Below are positions 26,325-35,541 of a DNA stretch of 52,926 bases, in pieces. The DNA lies in assembly GCF_902141845.1 (NCBI RefSeq), contig NZ_CABFPH010000034.1, forward strand, positions 1 through 52,926. The letters run 5' to 3'. Numbering within the stretch: the stretch's first letter is position 1; each line of letters starts with the position of its first letter. Position numbers and translations under genes: made by a program. The stretch is from Methylobacterium symbioticum. GTDB lineage: Bacteria; Pseudomonadota; Alphaproteobacteria; Rhizobiales; Beijerinckiaceae. The notes beneath the pieces are model-generated. The model saw only the letters and a list, made by a program, of their open reading frames with translations, made no database searches and was not told the origin of the DNA.

Positions 26325-27251
26325 TCAGGCGCGGCCGGCCTGCTGGGCGACCTCGGTCGCGAAGTCCGGCCCCTCTTCCTTCTCGATGCCCTCGCCGAGG
26401 GCGTAGCGCACGAAAGCCGTGAGGGTGACCGGCGCGCCGACCTTGCCCGCGGCCTCCTTCAGCACCTGCGAGATCGTCTTCGAGCCGTCATGCACGAAGG
26501 GCTGCTCCAGGAGGGTGACCTCCTTGTAGTAGCTCTTCAGGCCGCTCTCGATGATCTTGGCGAGCACGTGGTCCGGCTTGCCGGCGTTCTTCTCGCGCAG
26601 GATGTTCGACTCGCGCTCGACGGTGGCGGCGTCGACGCCCGAGGCGTCCAGCGCCACCGGGTTGGTCGCGGCCACGTGCATGGCGATCTGGCGGCCCAGC
26701 GCCGAGAGCGCCTCCACGTCACCCTCGGACTCGAGCGCGACGAGCACGCCGATCTTGCCGAGGCCGTCCGAGATCTGGTTGTGGACGTAGGAGGCGATCA
26801 CGCCCTTGCCCACTTCGAGCTTGGCGACGCGGCGCAGGGTCATGTTCTCGCCGATGGTGGCGATCAGGCTCTGCAGCTTGTCGCCGACCGTCTCGGAGGC
26901 ACCCGGGAAGTGCGCGGCCTGCAGGCCCTCGAGGCTGCCATCGGTGTTGAGGGCGATCTTGGCCGCCTCGCGCGCGAAGGCCTGGAAGGCGTCGTTGCGG
27001 GCGACGAAGTCGGTCTCGGAGTTCACCTCGACCACCGCGGCGTGACGGCCGGCGGATTCGACGGCGACGAGGCCCTCGGCGGCGACGCGGCCGGCCTTCT
27101 TGGCGGCCTTGGCAAGGCCCTTCTTGCGCAGCCAGTCGACGGCGGCCTCGAGATCGCCCTGGGTCTCGTTCAGCGCGCCCTTGCAGTCCATCATGCCCGC
27201 GCCGGTCTTCTCGCGGAGCTCCTTCACCATCGCGGCGGTGATGTTGGCCAT
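26325..27251 (-). CDS. tsf: Elongation factor Ts
   Basis: 308 residues. EF-Ts exchanges GDP for GTP on EF-Tu. Family signatures are [30 protein letters not shown] at the N-terminus, then [29 protein letters not shown] and [20 protein letters not shown], the region that touches EF-Tu (TDFV). The late [16 protein letters not shown] matches the C-terminal coiled region. It follows rpsB by 124 bases; a hairpin lies between. The usual third gene, pyrH, is not here but at 4695 on the other strand. Confidence 0.97.
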   Translation of the reverse strand: MANITAAMVKELREKTGAGMMDCKGALNETQGDLEAAVDWLRKKGLAKAAKKAGRVAAEGLVAVESAGRHAAVVEVNSETDFVARNDAFQAFAREAAKIALNTDGSLEGLQAAHFPGASETVGDKLQSLIATIGENMTLRRVAKLEVGKGVIASYVHNQISDGLGKIGVLVALESEGDVEALSALGRQIAMHVAATNPVALDASGVDAATVERESNILREKNAGKPDHVLAKIIESGLKSYYKEVTLLEQPFVHDGSKTISQVLKEAAGKVGAPVTLTAFVRYALGEGIEKEEGPDFATEVAQQAGRA

Positions 27252-27284
27252 GGCCGGTCCTTTCAGAGGGGTCTCAGATAAGAG

Positions 27285-27316
27285 GGGCCCGACGCTCTGC
27301 GGGAGCGCCGGGCCCG
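27285..27316 (-). other. Hairpin between rpsB and tsf
   Basis: GGGGCCCGACGCTC can pair with GGAGCGCCGGGCCC with one mismatch, closing a short TGCG loop. It lies in the 124-base gap between rpsB and tsf, about 34 bases before the tsf start in transcription order. A partial terminator or RNA processing site is a reasonable guess; no T-run is present. Confidence 0.4.
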
Positions 27317-27375
27317 GCGTGGTTCTTCAGATCGCGGTGCGGCGACGAGGGAACATCGCCGCGGCCGGGGACCGA

Positions 27376-28437
27376 TCAGGCGGCGGCGGCGGCCTCGACG
27401 AAGCCGCGGGCCTGGTCGACCCAACCGTCGCGGGCGATGCGGCCGTTGAGCTTCAGGTCGGAATCGACCTTGGCGACGTCGTCGGCGGTCATCGCGGCGA
27501 TCTGCCAGTAATGGTAGATGCCGGCGTCGTTCAGCTTCTGCACGATCTGCGGGCCGGCGCCGTTGAGCTTGGTCAGGTCATCCGGCGCGCCGCGCGGGGC
27601 GGCGAGCAGCTCGAAATGCTCGGTCGACTCGGCCAGCATCGCCACATCCGCCGGATCGAGGGCGTCGGAGGAGACGGCGAGGTCGTCGTTGGCCGGCAGC
27701 TCCTCGGCCATCGGCTCCTCGGAGGCGCCGAGGTCGACGCCCGACGAGCCCTGGGCGCGGGAGATGCCGTCGATCGCGGCGCGGGCGACGAGGTCGCAGT
27801 ACAGCGCGATGGCGCGGCCCGCGTCGTCGTTGGCCGGCACGATGTGGGCGATGCCGTCAGGGTTGCAGTTGGTGTCGACGATGGCCGCGACCGGGATGCC
27901 GAGGCGGTTCGCCTCCTTGATCGCCAGCTGCTCCTTGTTGGTGTCGATCACGAACAGGAGGTCGGGCACGCCGCCCATGTCCTTGATGCCGCCGAGCGCC
28001 TTCTCGAGCTTGTCCTTCTCGCGGGACAGCATCAGGCGCTCCTTCTTGGTCAGGCCCTGGGCGCCGGTCTCCAGCGTCTCCGTGACCTTGCGCAGGCGCG
28101 AGATCGAGCCCGAGATGGTCTTCCAGTTGGTCAGCATGCCGCCGAGCCAGCGGGAGTTGACGTAGTACTGGGCCGAGCGCTTGGCCGCCTCGGCGATGGC
28201 GTCCGCCGCCTGCCGCTTGGTGCCGACGAACAGCACGCGGCCGCCGCGGGCCACCGTGTCGCTCACCGCCTGCAGGGCGTGGTGCATCGCCGGCACGGTC
28301 TGGGCGAGGTCGATGATGTGGATGTTGTTGCGGGTGCCGAAGATGTAGGGCTGCATCTTCGGGTTCCAGCGGTGCGACTGGTGACCGAAATGGGCGCCAG
28401 CCTCGAGGAGCTGACGCATGCTGAAATCGACGGCCAT
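27376..28437 (-). CDS. rpsB: Ribosomal protein S2 with C-terminal extension
   Basis: 353 residues against about 240 in E. coli. Residues 1-245 are a normal S2: [54 protein letters not shown] and [23 protein letters not shown]. The last 100 residues hold an acidic linker and then a helix-hairpin-helix-like unit, [41 protein letters not shown], ending with [12 protein letters not shown]. Such tails recur on S2 and other proteins in Rhizobiales; their role is not known to me. The ATG at 28437 has GGAGAG 9 bases upstream. A promoter candidate lies about 115-140 bases upstream. Confidence 0.96.
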   Translation of the reverse strand: MAVDFSMRQLLEAGAHFGHQSHRWNPKMQPYIFGTRNNIHIIDLAQTVPAMHHALQAVSDTVARGGRVLFVGTKRQAADAIAEAAKRSAQYYVNSRWLGGMLTNWKTISGSISRLRKVTETLETGAQGLTKKERLMLSREKDKLEKALGGIKDMGGVPDLLFVIDTNKEQLAIKEANRLGIPVAAIVDTNCNPDGIAHIVPANDDAGRAIALYCDLVARAAIDGISRAQGSSGVDLGASEEPMAEELPANDDLAVSSDALDPADVAMLAESTEHFELLAAPRGAPDDLTKLNGAGPQIVQKLNDAGIYHYWQIAAMTADDVAKVDSDLKLNGRIARDGWVDQARGFVEAAAAA

Positions 28438-28550
28438 GATTCGTATCTCTCCGGTTGTACCGCCGCGGAGGAAGCGACCGGCCCGTTCGGCCAGCCACCG
28501 GAAACGCCTCATTCAGTCATGAGGCCAGCCCCGCGTGTGGAATGGGCGGC

Positions 28551-28579
28551 GCCATAGCAGAGCGGGCGGCCCGACGCAA
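28551..28579 (-). promoter_or_regulatory. Candidate housekeeping promoter of rpsB-tsf
   Basis: On the minus strand, TTGCGT (28579-28574) and TATGGC (28556-28551) are separated by exactly 17 bases, close to the sigma-70 type pattern. It lies 114 bases before the rpsB start, leaving room for a leader where S2 autoregulation could act. Assigned by eye only. Confidence 0.4.
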
Positions 28580-28822
28580 CCGGCTCGGCGGATCTGCGGC
28601 GCAGATGAACTCCGGCCCGACCCTTGCCTCGAGCGTGTGGACCGGACTGCGGATCAGAATAATTCAGGATTCAGTCGCGGCTGCGATTTTCATCCCTCCA
28701 CACATCAGGATCTTTGTTACCGGAAATCAGGTTCGTTGCCGGCTTTCATTAATGTTTGTGATCGTCAGAGCAGCCGCCATCTGCAATAGCCTTCGCTCGC
28801 CGGAAGCCGAAGAGGGAGCGCC

Positions 28823-29257
28823 ATGGTTGCAGCCCGCAAGAACGACTGGTCGCGCGATCCCGTCATCCGGACGATCGAGACGACCGACTGGATCATCCCG
28901 GAGGGGGGCGGCAACCCGGCCCTGGCCGGCCTGCATCCCTGGCTCGCCTTCCTGCTCGAGCCCTGGCACGACGCGATCCTGCGCGCCGGAGTGGGCTCGA
29001 CCGACTGGCTGCGCGAGGCCTCGGCCGCCATGAGCAACTGCCTGCTCGACTGGGTCGATCCCGACCCGGCGATCGCGCGGACGCTGGAATCGGCCCGGGC
29101 GGCCTCGGATCTCCTCGCCGCCTCGATCGACCGCGCGCCCTGGGCCGATATCGAGACGCAGCGGCGTCTCGCGATCGAGGCGATGACGGATCTGATCGAC
29201 GCGCTCCGGCGGGCCGAGGCGAGCGCGACGAAGTCGGTCCTCGGCCTGAGCTGGTAG
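28823..29257 (+). CDS. Conserved-looking protein of unknown function (144 residues)
   Basis: I do not recognise this protein. It has no signal peptide or clear membrane segment. The N-terminal half is rich in tryptophan and proline (DWSRDP, TTDWIIPEGGGNPALAGLHPWLAFLLEPWHDAIL) and the C-terminal half looks alpha-helical (PAIARTLESARAASDLLAASIDR, IEAMTDLIDALRRAE). GAGGGAG precedes the ATG at good spacing, which supports expression. It is divergent from rpsB across 385 bases. That spacer (28438-28822) contains the rpsB promoter side and, at about 28650-28770, a stretch clearly poorer in G and C than its surroundings, likely this gene's promoter. The helical pattern is faintly phasin-like, but I would not name it. 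Confidence 0.65.
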   Translation: MVAARKNDWSRDPVIRTIETTDWIIPEGGGNPALAGLHPWLAFLLEPWHDAILRAGVGSTDWLREASAAMSNCLLDWVDPDPAIARTLESARAASDLLAASIDRAPWADIETQRRLAIEAMTDLIDALRRAEASATKSVLGLSW

Positions 29258-29262
29258 CGAGG

Positions 29263-29991
29263 TCAGCCCGCGAACAGGGCCGCGATCCCGGCCGCGTCCA
29301 GGATGCGGTAGCCGCCCGGCTCCAGACCGGCCGGCAGGTCGAGCCCGCCGACCCGGTCGCGGTGGAGCGCCGCGACGTGGTTGCCGAGCGCCGCGAACAT
29401 GCGCCGGACCTGATGGTAGCGCCCCTCGGTGAGCGTCACGGCGCAATGCGTCGCATCGTGGCCCTCGAAGGCGACCGGCAGGAGCGGGCTGTCCTCGCCC
29501 TCCAGCATCAGGGTTCCGGAAGCCAGGATGTCGCCCTCGTCGCCCCTCAGCGGCCGATCCAGCGCGACCTGATAGCGCTTGGCGACACGCGCCTTCGGGG
29601 CGATGATCCGGTGCAGCAGCGCGCCGTCGTCGGTGACGAGGAGGAGGCCCGAGGTCTCCTTGTCGAGGCGGCCGACCGTCGAGAGCGGCGGGTCGCGGCG
29701 GCGCCAGCGCTCGGGGAACAGGCCGTAGACCAGGGGGCCCGCCTCCTTGTGCGAGCAGGTGACGCCGAGCGGCTTGTGCAGCATCAGGCAGAGGCCGGGC
29801 AGCGGGTCGAGGCCCTCCCCGTCCACGCTCAGCCGTTCGGGCAGGTCGGGCGCGAGCGGGATGCGCGCGCCGGCATCCGCGATCTCCGCGCCGTCGAGGC
29901 GGATCGCGCCCGCGCGGGCGAGCGCCTGGATCTCGCGGCGCGAGCCGTAGCCGAGATTGGCGAGCAGCTTGTCGAGGCGCGTCGCCTTCAT
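29263..29991 (-). CDS. rsuA: RsuA-family pseudouridine synthase
   Basis: 242 residues. An S4 domain occupies the N-terminus (RLDKLLANLGYGSRREIQALARAGAIRLDG). The catalytic aspartate is in STVGRLDKETSGLLLVTDDGALLH, and GRYHQVRRMFAALGNHVAALHRDRVGGL is the RsuA/RluB/E/F signature. The RsuA branch converts uridine 516 of 16S rRNA to pseudouridine; the exact target here is inferred from the S4 domain and length. The ATG overlaps the stop of the next upstream gene (ATGA at 29988-29991), an rRNA methyltransferase, so two rRNA-modification genes are translationally coupled. Confidence 0.85.
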   Translation of the reverse strand: MKATRLDKLLANLGYGSRREIQALARAGAIRLDGAEIADAGARIPLAPDLPERLSVDGEGLDPLPGLCLMLHKPLGVTCSHKEAGPLVYGLFPERWRRRDPPLSTVGRLDKETSGLLLVTDDGALLHRIIAPKARVAKRYQVALDRPLRGDEGDILASGTLMLEGEDSPLLPVAFEGHDATHCAVTLTEGRYHQVRRMFAALGNHVAALHRDRVGGLDLPAGLEPGGYRILDAAGIAALFAG

Positions 29992-30905
29992 CGACGGGCC
30001 TCGTAGACCTTGTAGCCGCCCTCCGCCGCCCGCTGCGTCACCGCGGAGAAGCGCTCGGCGAGCACGCGCTCGTAGGGCAGATGGGCGTTGGCGGTGAGCC
30101 AGAGCGTGCCGCCCGGGCGCAGGGCCTCCGCGGCGCGGGCGACGAAGCCCTGGCCGAGCGCCCGGTCTTCGGCGCCGCCATCGTGGAAGGGCGGGTTCAT
30201 CACCACGAAATCGAGCCGGGCGAGGTCCGGATGCGGCGCGCGGAGATCGGCCCAGGCGATGGTGGCCCGGGCATCCGCGACGTTGCGCCGGGCCATCTCC
30301 ACGGCGCGCCGGTCGATGTCGATCAGGGTGAGGCCGGTCACCGAAGGCGTGGCCAGCACGGCGCGGGCCAGGATGCCGAGGCCGCAGCCGAGATCGGCGC
30401 CGCGGCCGGCCAGGGGCGGCAGCACCGAGAGGAGCAGCGCGCTGCCCGGATCGAGCCGGTCCCAGGAGAAGATGCCGGGCTGCGTGCAGAGCGCGAGGTT
30501 GTCGACATGGCGCGGGGCGCCGTCCGCGAGCGCCGGGGCGATCCCGGCGAGGTGCTCCGGCCGGGCCACGCTGCAGATGCGGTGGTGGCGCCGCGCCTCG
30601 TCGGCCGGGGCGCAGCCGAAGCCGGCGAGTTCCTTGGCGAGGCGGCTGCCGCCGCGATCCTTCGGCGCGAGCGCCACGAGGCGGCCGCCCGGGCGCAGGG
30701 CCTGCAGCGCGAGCGCGAGCGCGTAGCGCCGCTCAAGGGTGCCGGGCGGCGCGAGCAGGATGGCCGCGTCGAGGCTCTCCGGCACCGCGTCCTCCAGGCG
30801 CGCGGAGCCCGGGATCAGGGGCGAGACCTGGACGGCGTCTGCCGGCATGTCGATGAGTTCGGCCGGAGGCTGGCCGTAGAGGATGGCGGTGATGGGGGCG
30901 GGCAT
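29988..30905 (-). CDS. RsmC-like class I methyltransferase
   Basis: 305 residues. The C-terminal half is an RsmC-type catalytic domain: ADLGCGLGILARAVLATPSVTGLTLIDIDRRAVEMARRN (SAM-binding GxGxG), DFVVMNPPFHDGGAEDRALGQGFV (NPPF catalytic motif of N-methyltransferases) and LRPGGTLWLTANAHLPYERVL. The N-terminal half is a degenerate copy of the fold, as in RsmC, which methylates N2 of a guanine in 16S rRNA. Target identity is inferred. It is coupled to the downstream rsuA-like gene by a 4-base overlap. Confidence 0.82.
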   Translation of the reverse strand: MPAPITAILYGQPPAELIDMPADAVQVSPLIPGSARLEDAVPESLDAAILLAPPGTLERRYALALALQALRPGGRLVALAPKDRGGSRLAKELAGFGCAPADEARRHHRICSVARPEHLAGIAPALADGAPRHVDNLALCTQPGIFSWDRLDPGSALLLSVLPPLAGRGADLGCGLGILARAVLATPSVTGLTLIDIDRRAVEMARRNVADARATIAWADLRAPHPDLARLDFVVMNPPFHDGGAEDRALGQGFVARAAEALRPGGTLWLTANAHLPYERVLAERFSAVTQRAAEGGYKVYEARR

Positions 30906-30959
30906 GGGAAGCGGCTGAGGCGGGAGGAGGGAGATAGGGCGCGTCCCGCGCCCCGGCCG

Positions 30960-31946
30960 TCAGCCCCGGGGAAATTCCAGCCCCATCTCGCGGTAGCGGG
31001 CGGGGTCGTCGGCCCAGTTCTCACGCACCTTCACGTGGAGGAAGAGGTGGACCTTGGCATCGGCCGCCTCGGCGATCTCGATGCGGGCGGCCTGGCCGAT
31101 CGCCTTGATGGTCTGGCCGCCCTTGCCCAGCACGATCGAGCGTTGGCTCTCGCGCTCCACGAAGATGGTCTGCTCGATGCGCACCGAGCCGTCCGGCCGG
31201 ACCTGCCACTGGTCGGTCTCGACGGTGGAGCGGTAGGGCAGTTCCTCGTGCAGCCGGTCGTAGATCTTCTCGCGGGTGATCTCGGCGGCGAGCATGCGCA
31301 GCGGTGCGTCCGAGACCTGATCCTCGGGATAGAGCCAGGGCCCCTCCGGCATCAGGGCGGCGAGGTGTCGGCGCAGGGTCTCGACCCCGTCGCCCTTCAG
31401 CGCCGAGACCATGAAGGTCTGGTCGAAGGGCAGGAGGCCGTTGAGGCGGGCGGCGAGTTCCAGCAGGCGCTCGCGCGGGATCAGGTCGATCTTGTTGAGG
31501 ATCAGGATGCGCGGCCGGCGCACATCCGTGAGGCGGGCGATCACCGCCTCGACCTCCTCGTCCACGCCCTTGCGCGCATCCACCAGCAGGCAGACCGCAT
31601 CGGCATCGGCCGCGCCGCTCCAGGCGGAGTGGACCATCGCCCGGTCGAGCCGGCGCTTGGGCGCGAAGATGCCGGGGGTGTCGACGAGCACCACCTGCGC
31701 CGTGTCCTCGATCACGATGCCGCGGATCAGCGCCCGCGTGGTCTGCACCTTGCGCGAGACGATGGAGACCTTGGTGCCGACGAGGTAGTTGAGCAGCGTC
31801 GACTTGCCGGCATTCGGCGCGCCGATCAGCGCGACGAAGCCCGCGCGCGCACCCTCGGGCGTGCCGGGCAGCGTCGAGGGCGTCGTCGCGGGCGCGGCCG
31901 GGACGGTGCTCTCCGCGGGGATGTGGTCGTCCTGCTCGTCAATCAT
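30960..31946 (-). CDS. era: GTPase Era
   Basis: 328 residues. G1 is ALIGAPNAGKSTLLNYL near 38, G3 VDTPGIFAPKRRLDRAM, G4 ILNKIDLIP. The C-terminal KH domain follows a IVLGKGGQTIKAIGQAARIEI motif near residue 285. Era binds the 3-prime end of 16S rRNA and helps finish the small ribosomal subunit. An N-terminal tail of about 35 Pro/Ala-rich residues precedes the GTPase domain and is longer than in E. coli. The start overlaps the rnc stop by 8 bases. This is the last gene of the pdxJ-acpS-lepB-rnc-era operon. Confidence 0.96.
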   Translation of the reverse strand: MIDEQDDHIPAESTVPAAPATTPSTLPGTPEGARAGFVALIGAPNAGKSTLLNYLVGTKVSIVSRKVQTTRALIRGIVIEDTAQVVLVDTPGIFAPKRRLDRAMVHSAWSGAADADAVCLLVDARKGVDEEVEAVIARLTDVRRPRILILNKIDLIPRERLLELAARLNGLLPFDQTFMVSALKGDGVETLRRHLAALMPEGPWLYPEDQVSDAPLRMLAAEITREKIYDRLHEELPYRSTVETDQWQVRPDGSVRIEQTIFVERESQRSIVLGKGGQTIKAIGQAARIEIAEAADAKVHLFLHVKVRENWADDPARYREMGLEFPRG

Positions 31947-32697
31947 CCGTCGTTCCGTCGGGGTCGGCGCCCTCGGCGATGCCCTCGCGCGCCATCAGGG
32001 CGCGCGCGGCCTCCTGCTCGGCGACCCGCTTCGAGGGGCCGATGCCGATACCCGGCTCCAGCCCCTCCACCTCCACGGCGATGCGGTAGCACGGGGCGTG
32101 GTCGGGCCCCGACCGGTCGAGCACCGCGTAGGCCGGCAGCGACAGGCTGCGCGCCATCGCCCATTCCTGCAAGGCGGATTTCGCGTCCCGGCCGCGCGGG
32201 GCACCGGTGATCTCGGCCGGGCGGAAGGCCGCCTCGACCACCGCGCGCGCCTTGGCGAAGCCGGCATCGAGATAGACCGCGCCGAGGATCGCCTCGCAGA
32301 CATCGGCCAGGATGGTCTGGTTGCGCCGCGCGCCGCCGCTGACCTCGCCGGTGCCGAGGAGCAGGTGGGGCCCGACCTCCCAGGCGCCGGCCACGGCGGC
32401 GCAGGTCTCGCGCCGCACCAGCCCCGCGAGACGGCGGGAAAGCTCCCCCTCGTCGGCGCCGGGCAGCGATTCGTAGAGGATGTCGGCCACGGCGAGGCCG
32501 AGCACCCGGTCGCCGAGGAATTCGAGGCGCTGGTAGCTGCCCGCGCGCCCGCCCGCCTTGCTCACATGCGTGAGCGCCCGCTCCAGCAGCGTGCGGTCCT
32601 GGAAGCTGTGCCCGATCCGGGCCTCGAGCAGGCCCAGCGGGGGCTTCGTGCGGCGGCCGCGCCGCGCGGCAGCCTGGGGACCCGCGGCGTCGCTCAC
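31939..32697 (-). CDS. rnc: Ribonuclease III
   Basis: 252 residues. The nuclease domain carries YQRLEFLGDRVLGLAVADILY, the RNase III signature with metal-binding Glu and Asp, and later ILADVCEAILGAVYLDAGF with the second acidic pair. A double-stranded-RNA-binding domain closes the protein (DAKSALQEWAMARSLSLPAYAVLD ... ASKRVAEQEAARALM-like, with KRVAEQEAARALMAREG). The enzyme cuts double-stranded RNA in rRNA and mRNA maturation. It overlaps era by 8 bases and follows lepB by 13 bases. Confidence 0.96.
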   Translation of the reverse strand: MSDAAGPQAAARRGRRTKPPLGLLEARIGHSFQDRTLLERALTHVSKAGGRAGSYQRLEFLGDRVLGLAVADILYESLPGADEGELSRRLAGLVRRETCAAVAGAWEVGPHLLLGTGEVSGGARRNQTILADVCEAILGAVYLDAGFAKARAVVEAAFRPAEITGAPRGRDAKSALQEWAMARSLSLPAYAVLDRSGPDHAPCYRIAVEVEGLEPGIGIGPSKRVAEQEAARALMAREGIAEGADPDGTTDD

Positions 32698-32710
32698 GGC
32701 GTCACGTCCC

Positions 32711-33511
32711 TCAATGGATCGTGCTGAACAGGCGGCCCCAGCGGACCTTGGCCGGCCAGTTCCAGACCTGCCAGGCGGGCGTGCCCTCGTCGATCGAGAA
32801 GAAGATCATCTCGGCCCGGCCGACGAAGTTCTCGAACGGCACGTAGCCGACATTGGCGAGGTCGCGCGAATCGGTCGAGTTGTCGCGGTTATCGCCCATC
32901 ATGAAGAAGTGGCCGGCCGGCACGGTGTAGAGTTCGGTCTTGTCCCAGAAGCCATTGTCGCCGTCGCGCTCGATCACCCGGTGCACGACGCCGTTGGGCA
33001 GCGTCTCGTTGTACTGCGGCACCTTGGTGGCCTGGCCGTAGGGGTCGATGGTCTCGTAATCGGCGATGCGCTCGCGCTTGACCGGCTTGCCGTTGATGTT
33101 GAGCACGCCGTCGATCATCTGGATCTTGTCGCCGGGCAGGCCGATCACGCGCTTGATGTAATCCGTCGCATTGTCCTTCGGCAGCTTGAACACGGCGATG
33201 TCGCCGCGCTTCGGCTCCGCCGCCCAGACGCGCCCCTCCGCCTTGCCGGGAATGTATTCGCTCAAGGGCAGCGAGTACTTTGAATAGCCGTAGGAGTATT
33301 TCGACACGAACAGATAGTCACCGATCAGCAGCGTCGGCACCAGCGAACCCGAGGGGATGTTGAACGGCTGGAACAGCAGCGTGCGCACCACCAGGGCAAT
33401 GAGGAGCGCCTGGATGCCGACCTTCAGCGTCTCGCGGGTGCTCGCCCAGGCACCGCCCTCCGCGCTCTTGATCTCGTGCTTGCCGTCCTGGTTCACGCGC
33501 GCCTGTTCCAT
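32711..33511 (-). CDS. lepB: Signal peptidase I
   Basis: 266 residues. One N-terminal membrane helix (LKVGIQALLIALVVRTLLF) anchors it in the inner membrane. The catalytic serine is in FNIPSGSLVPTLLIGDYLFV (the usual SGSM is SGSL here) and the catalytic lysine in DYIKRVIGLPGDKI. FFMMGDNRDNSTDSRD is box E. The enzyme removes signal peptides from Sec- and Tat-exported proteins, including those in this window. The ATG at 33511 is taken as the start. The 193 bases to acpS hold nothing I can name. Confidence 0.96.
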   Translation of the reverse strand: MEQARVNQDGKHEIKSAEGGAWASTRETLKVGIQALLIALVVRTLLFQPFNIPSGSLVPTLLIGDYLFVSKYSYGYSKYSLPLSEYIPGKAEGRVWAAEPKRGDIAVFKLPKDNATDYIKRVIGLPGDKIQMIDGVLNINGKPVKRERIADYETIDPYGQATKVPQYNETLPNGVVHRVIERDGDNGFWDKTELYTVPAGHFFMMGDNRDNSTDSRDLANVGYVPFENFVGRAEMIFFSIDEGTPAWQVWNWPAKVRWGRLFSTIH

Positions 33512-33704
33512 AAGCTCGATTCCGTCGCCGCATCCCTGCCGGGCCGGGGCCGGACAAGGGCCCGCCACGTCGGCTCATCGCCCGTGGAATGCCGGCCTGG
33601 AAGACAGGCTTGGCATCAGGAATGCGCCGCAATCGTGTCCGCTGGAGGCCGGGGTCTAGAGCAAGCGCCGTCTCCCCGCAACGCGGGCCGCCGTCAAGAC
33701 TGTC

Positions 33705-34112
33705 TCAGGACGTGCCGGAGGACACCGCCTCGATGATCACGAAGGCTTGCGCCAACGGCGGATCGTCGGTCAGCGAGACGTGGATGCGCGCCGCGTGCCC
33801 CGCCGGGATCAGGCTCTGCAGATGCGCGAGCGCGCCGCCCGTGAGCCGCAGGGTCGGCTTGCCGCCGGGGAGGTTCACCACCTCCATGTCGCGCCAGAAC
33901 ACGCCCCGGCTCATCCCGGTGCCGAGCGCCTTGGCGCAGGCCTCCTTGGCGGCGAAGCGCCGGGCGTAGGAGGGCGCGCGGGCGGCGCGCCGGTCGGATT
34001 TCAGGCGCTCGCCCTCCGTGAAGACCCGGTGCGTGAAGCGCTCGCCGAAGCGTGCCAGCGATTTCTCGATGCGGCGGATGTCGCAGAGGTCGGAGCCGAT
34101 GCCGACGATCAT
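33705..34112 (-). CDS. acpS: Holo-[acyl-carrier-protein] synthase
   Basis: 135 residues, the typical size. Begins [35 protein letters not shown], with the Asp of the magnesium site, and has [30 protein letters not shown] with the conserved FAAKEA-KALGTG motif. It transfers 4-phosphopantetheine from coenzyme A to apo-ACP. Its ATG overlaps the pdxJ stop by 4 bases. Confidence 0.97.
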   Translation of the reverse strand: MIVGIGSDLCDIRRIEKSLARFGERFTHRVFTEGERLKSDRRAARAPSYARRFAAKEACAKALGTGMSRGVFWRDMEVVNLPGGKPTLRLTGGALAHLQSLIPAGHAARIHVSLTDDPPLAQAFVIIEAVSSGTS

Positions 34113-34858
34113 GGCGTCCGCGCCCGATCCATCGCCGCGCGCATGTCGCGCACCGCCTGGGGCAGGCCGACGAAGATCGCCTCGGCGATCAGCGCGTGGC
34201 CGATATTGAGTTCGCGGATCTCGGGCAAAGCCGCCACAGGGCCGACGCTCTCCAGCGTCAGGCCGTGGCCGGCATGGATCTCCAGGCCGAGGCCGGCCCC
34301 GTGCCCGGCGGCGCGGACGATGCGGGCGAGTTCGTGGGCGATCCGGGGCCGATCGCCCGCCACCACCGCCTCGCAATAGCTGCCGGTGTGCAGCTCCACC
34401 ACCGGGGCGTTCAGCGCCGCTGCGGCCTCCATCACCTCCGGCTCCGGCTCGACGAAGAGCGAGACGCGGATGCCGGCCTCGGCGAGGCGGGCGATGCGGG
34501 GGGCGAGGTGCCCGCGCCCGCCGACGATGTCGAGCCCGCCCTCCGTGGTGCGCTCCTCGCGCTTCTCGGGCACGAGGCAGGCGGCGTGGGGCCGCAGCGC
34601 GACCGCGAGGCCGACCATCTCGTCGGTGGCCGCCATCTCGAAGTTGAGGGGTACGGAGAGCCGCTCCTTGAGCGCCCGCATGTCGCCGTCGCGGATATGG
34701 CGCCGGTCCTCGCGCAGATGGGCGGTGATGCCGTCGGCACCGGCCTCCACGGCGATCAGCGCGGCGCGCACCGGGTCGGGATAGGCCTCGCCGCGGGCGT
34801 TCCGCACGGTGGCGACGTGGTCGATATTGACGCCGAGGCGCAGCTTCGGGGCGGTCAT
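34109..34858 (-). CDS. pdxJ: Pyridoxine 5-phosphate synthase
   Basis: 249 residues. PdxJ condenses 1-amino-3-oxo-4-(phosphohydroxy)propan-2-one with DXP to give pyridoxine 5-phosphate; DXP is also the substrate of the dxr enzyme in this window. Typical stretches: [64 protein letters not shown] and [17 protein letters not shown]. The ATG at 34858 starts just before conserved sequence; 25 unconserved residues could precede it. First gene of the operon running to era. Confidence 0.97.
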   Translation of the reverse strand: MTAPKLRLGVNIDHVATVRNARGEAYPDPVRAALIAVEAGADGITAHLREDRRHIRDGDMRALKERLSVPLNFEMAATDEMVGLAVALRPHAACLVPEKREERTTEGGLDIVGGRGHLAPRIARLAEAGIRVSLFVEPEPEVMEAAAALNAPVVELHTGSYCEAVVAGDRPRIAHELARIVRAAGHGAGLGLEIHAGHGLTLESVGPVAALPEIRELNIGHALIAEAIFVGLPQAVRDMRAAMDRARTP

Positions 34859-34964
34859 GGTCGGTCCGGCGGGCCCTGTGCTCGAAGGATCGTCCCTCAC
34901 CTGCCGATTGCGGCGGCCTGCCGCAAGCCCCACATGCCCTCAAGCTTTCCGCGGGAGGTCAGTG

Positions 34965-35339
34965 ATGGGATTCCTCGACGGCCTGCTCGGCCACGGCAGC
35001 GATCTCGGTCCCCGCGAGGTGGACGAGCAGATGGCCGGCATCCTCGTGGAGGGCGAGGCGGTGCGCGTCGCCTTCCGGGTGATCCGCGACCTCTTCGTCT
35101 TCACCGACCGCCGCCTGATCCTGGTCGACCGCCAGGGGCTGACCGGCCGCAAGGTCTCCTATCTGACCGTCCCCTACCGGGCGATCACCAGCTTCGCTGT
35201 GGAGACGGCCGGCACCTTCGATCTCGATTCGGAACTGAAGATCTGGGTCTCGGGCCGGCCCGACCCGATCGAGCGCACGCTCGGCCGCGGCGCCAACGTG
35301 CTCGGCATCCAGCAGGCGATCGCGGCCTCGCTGAAATAG
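34965..35339 (+). CDS. Bacterial PH-domain protein
   Basis: 124 residues beginning MGFLDGLLGHGSDLGPREVDEQMAGILVEGEAVR, then RVIRDLFVFTDRRLILVDRQGLTGRKVSYLTVPYRAITSFAVETAGTFDLDSELKIWVSG. This is the pattern of the short bacterial pleckstrin-homology-like family (bPH_1, YvbH-like), whose members form rings; the exact role is unknown. GGGAGG stands before the ATG. Divergent from pdxJ over 106 bases. After it, 35340-35541 contains no gene I can support. Confidence 0.85.
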   Translation: MGFLDGLLGHGSDLGPREVDEQMAGILVEGEAVRVAFRVIRDLFVFTDRRLILVDRQGLTGRKVSYLTVPYRAITSFAVETAGTFDLDSELKIWVSGRPDPIERTLGRGANVLGIQQAIAASLK

Positions 35340-35541
35340 GGCGGAGCACAGGTGCGCGAGCGCACGCGCCGCTCATGCGCATCTGGGGACAGCCGAGCGA
35401 TTTCTATGGCGCAAGTGTGGCGATTCGGTGCAACCGAACGGCCGAGCCGTGCATTGATGGGGCGAGCACGACATTGAACGCGGACCGGCGCCCCACCCTC
35501 TCGCCGAACCCGCCGCCTCCCCCCGAACGGGCCTGATCGCC

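Noticed and set aside
27100..28557. Open frame of 485 codons on the plus strand
   Set aside because: Antisense to rpsB and the start of tsf; no support from motifs or a ribosome site.
30081..32210. Open frame of 709 codons on the plus strand
   Set aside because: Antisense to rsmC-like, era and rnc genes, which have complete motifs.
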